A stretch of DNA of 64,000 nucleotides from Chamaea fasciata. Taxonomy: Eukaryota > Chordata > Aves > Passeriformes > Sylviidae. The translations under genes were made by a program, and so were the position numbers. The notes beneath the pieces were generated by a model. The model made no database searches. It worked only from the letters and a program-made list of their open reading frames with translations, and was not told the origin of the DNA. Position 1 is the stretch's first letter, and every line of letters begins with the position of its first letter. Of the stretch, positions 61,701 through 64,000 are shown piece after piece. The stretch is from assembly GCA_029207755.1 (NCBI GenBank), contig JARCOQ010000006.1, positions 27,796,522 through 27,860,521 on the forward strand, written 5' to 3'.

Positions 61701-64000
61701 CTAAGAAAAATCTCTAAAAAATATCCTGAAAAATAGATGCTAACAGGTTAGAATATGGAATTTCTGAGCTGAGGAAGTGAACTGAAGTATTTGGGAAAAA
61801 TTTGGAAATAAAAGCCACATATCTCCTGGCCTAAGTTGCGAGAATCCCACTCGTCAAAAAATTATGAACCAGATATCCCATAAACTGTTTTGAATGTGGT
61901 TTTATATCAAAGATGAGAAGATTATGTATGTGATTGCAAATATATAAAAATGAACCAAATCTGCAGGTCTTCACCTTTATGTTGGACAGAAATGCTCATT
62001 AGCTTATCTCCTTTGCTATTTCTGTTGCCCTTCACAAAGCTAGCTGATTTCATGATGAGATTTAAGTCATGAGGGAAACTTCCTGGCTAGCATACAGAAT
62101 GAGAGCAGGGGTAGTTCATCCTTAGATTTGCTTCTGAGGTAATGAGTTACTGCCTACCAAGGGTAACCTGTTAGCTAGCCTAGGATTCTTGGGTGCTCCA
62201 TCTGTTTATAAAGGGCAAAATAACTTCCTGCATTGCCTTATGATAACATCCTTTCCCCCACTAAGCCATTTAAAAAGCTTTGTACCTCCAATAAGAATTT
62301 CTCATTTTCATGTCTGTAGCACCTATGCTGGGTATTTGGTTCACGTACTACCAGCTTCTCCACCTCTTTTTTTCCAATTCCTTTCCTTCCATTTCTGCCT
62401 TTGTCTTCTTTTCCCTTTTATAGATAGCTTCTACTAACAGCAGTTGCAAGAGGCAGAAGTGCCTTCTTTAGACTTTATCTTCTCTTCTTTTGGCCAACCC
62501 AAGTAATGAGCAGGTAGAACATAAGGTCCAGAGCTGTTCCATAGTGATCCCCGATGAGGGAAAAGCATACAGACCAAAAGGAGGAACTGAGAAATTCTAG
62601 TGAGAATCTAGAATTCAAAATGTAAATATTGGAAGATTGAGAGATGAGATGGGCCAGACTGATTGAATTGTGACTAAGTAAACTGTATCTGCAATTGTGG
62701 TATAACAGATCTAGCAATTAATTTAATGCTTCCATGGAGCCAGTTGATATCCAGTACTCAGAACCCTTGGATATGAACAAACGTACTAAATGAAGGAGGA
62801 AAGAGAATGGTTTTCAAGTATCCTGGTGAATTTCTGCTAGAATTGTTTTATATAGCAATTTGTTTTGTTAGGGCAAACATTATCCAAATACACTGAGTAT
62901 AATCTAAACCAATATGAGAGCTACATAACACTTCATAGCTACTCTATAATGTATTGCAGAGCATTATGGAAAGCCCAGATAATTGTGATAGGTTGCTCTG
63001 TTTGACATGAAATAGTACTTGTCAGCTTACAAGATCTCCTTCCTTGGTTAAAAAGAACTTTGTTTATTTCACAATGGAAAGGAATTTAAACTGATTCGTA
63101 CAAATTCATGTATTCAATTCTATTTGGTTTGAAGGGTGTATTGAAATTGGAATGCATAAATGCTTGCAGGATCATGTGCTCAGTTTTTTGGTGATGGATT
63201 TCCAGGATCTTTAACACACCATTTTTATGTTCTCAGCCAACACTTCATCTGAAACTCTTAAACTCATTCCATTAAGCATATCTCCCCAAGAATGAAAAAA
63301 TGACGCTTTATCCTCTGGCCACTTGTACCCACTATTTCTGATCTGACCGATAATGCCAGAAATCGAAGGACAGATTATCAGAACAGCAAGGCTTTTCATA
63401 ATGGTCTCTCTGCATGAAAAGTCCATGTGTCAGCTAAGAAAATGAATTTTTAATAATACTTGGCACTGAATGAGTGGTTTGTCTCAACAGAGTGCATCAA
63501 TCACTGCTTATCTGATCTTTGTAACTCTGAAATAAGTTTCACCTATTTGAATGATCTTTTTCTTAGCCATATTTATATCAAGAAGCTTATTCAGATTATG
63601 ATATCCTCAATTTCAACACAGGGATTTATTTTTTTTAATATGGAAATAAAAACACAGTAGGGGTATTTACATTGGTGTGCTCAATAGCATTTCTCAGTCG
63701 GACAGGGAACAAAATTTTCTGTGCCTGTTTAAAATTTTGGAGAAATTCATGCTATCATTTTTAAGCCAGGGAAATATTATGAAGTTTATGCACAAGTTAA
63801 ATATATCTTTTAAAGATGCTATTGATGAGCAGGATGTCCTTTTCGTTCTGTACTTAATTACTCAGTATCATTTTGAGTACATGGTACTATGCAGACTCTA
63901 TGTGATGTCACGGAATGTGGCTCTGCAATTTGCAGTGTTGGCAAATAAAGGCCCTTAGTCAGTTTTCTTTGTAGCAGTTTGACACAGACTGTTGTCCTCA

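Larger units (their letters stand above)
53461..64000 (-). other. Region upstream of the short DLC1 promoter; probably intron of the long isoform
   Basis: No exon, repeat family or RNA gene is recognised apart from the A/G tract at 54.8 kb and the T/G tract at 58.7 kb. In other vertebrates the long DLC1 isoform starts far upstream and splices to the SAM exon, so this should be intronic for that transcript. All ORFs here are under 110 codons and lack recognisable domains. Confidence 0.65.

Noticed and set aside
1..64000. CRISPR arrays, operons, prophage or endogenous viral genes
   Set aside because: I saw no regularly spaced repeats other than the 23-bp minisatellite, no clustered bacterial-style genes and no retroviral gene motifs or paired LTRs.

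Overview
The window is vertebrate nuclear DNA, almost certainly avian. Two truncated CR1 LINEs are the only recognisable interspersed repeats, introns are compact, and one CpG-island promoter is present. Nothing prokaryotic is here: no operons, CRISPR arrays or phage genes. The species cannot be fixed from sequence alone.

One gene accounts for all coding sequence that I can support: DLC1 (deleted in liver cancer 1, a Rho GTPase-activating protein also called ARHGAP7 or STARD12), read on the minus strand. I reconstructed 14 coding exons from 53005 down to 16652. Every intron has GT-AG ends, every phase matches, and no stop or frameshift interrupts the frame. The result is a 3258-nt coding sequence of 1085 residues, matching the shorter, SAM-starting vertebrate isoform (about 1091 residues in human). 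Domain order is an N-terminal SAM domain (exons 1-4), a long serine-rich linker with adaptor-binding motifs (exon 5 and part of 6), a polybasic stretch, the RhoGAP domain with its arginine finger (exons 7-10), and a C-terminal START domain (exons 11-14).

Layout in window order: 1 to about 14.8 kb is DLC1 3' flank with no supported gene, one CR1, and a small coiled-coil-like open frame near 14.3 kb. About 14.8-16.65 kb is the AT-rich DLC1 3' UTR. 16.65-27.15 kb holds exons 14 to 5, tightly packed. 27.15-53 kb holds exons 4, 3 and 2 in long introns. 52.5-53.46 kb is a CpG island with exon 1, GC boxes, a 20-G run, a 23-bp minisatellite and a CA-rich repeat. 53.46-64 kb is upstream of the short-isoform promoter. 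In other vertebrates this is intron of the longer DLC1 isoform; I found no exon of that isoform here.

I found no undescribed multi-gene system. The items most worth a second look are a tandem splice acceptor at exon 5 that would add five residues, the apparent loss of the mammalian N-terminal extension before MILT, the homopolymer and minisatellite structures around the promoter, and two unexplained coding-like fragments (31.6 kb on +, 14.3 kb on -).
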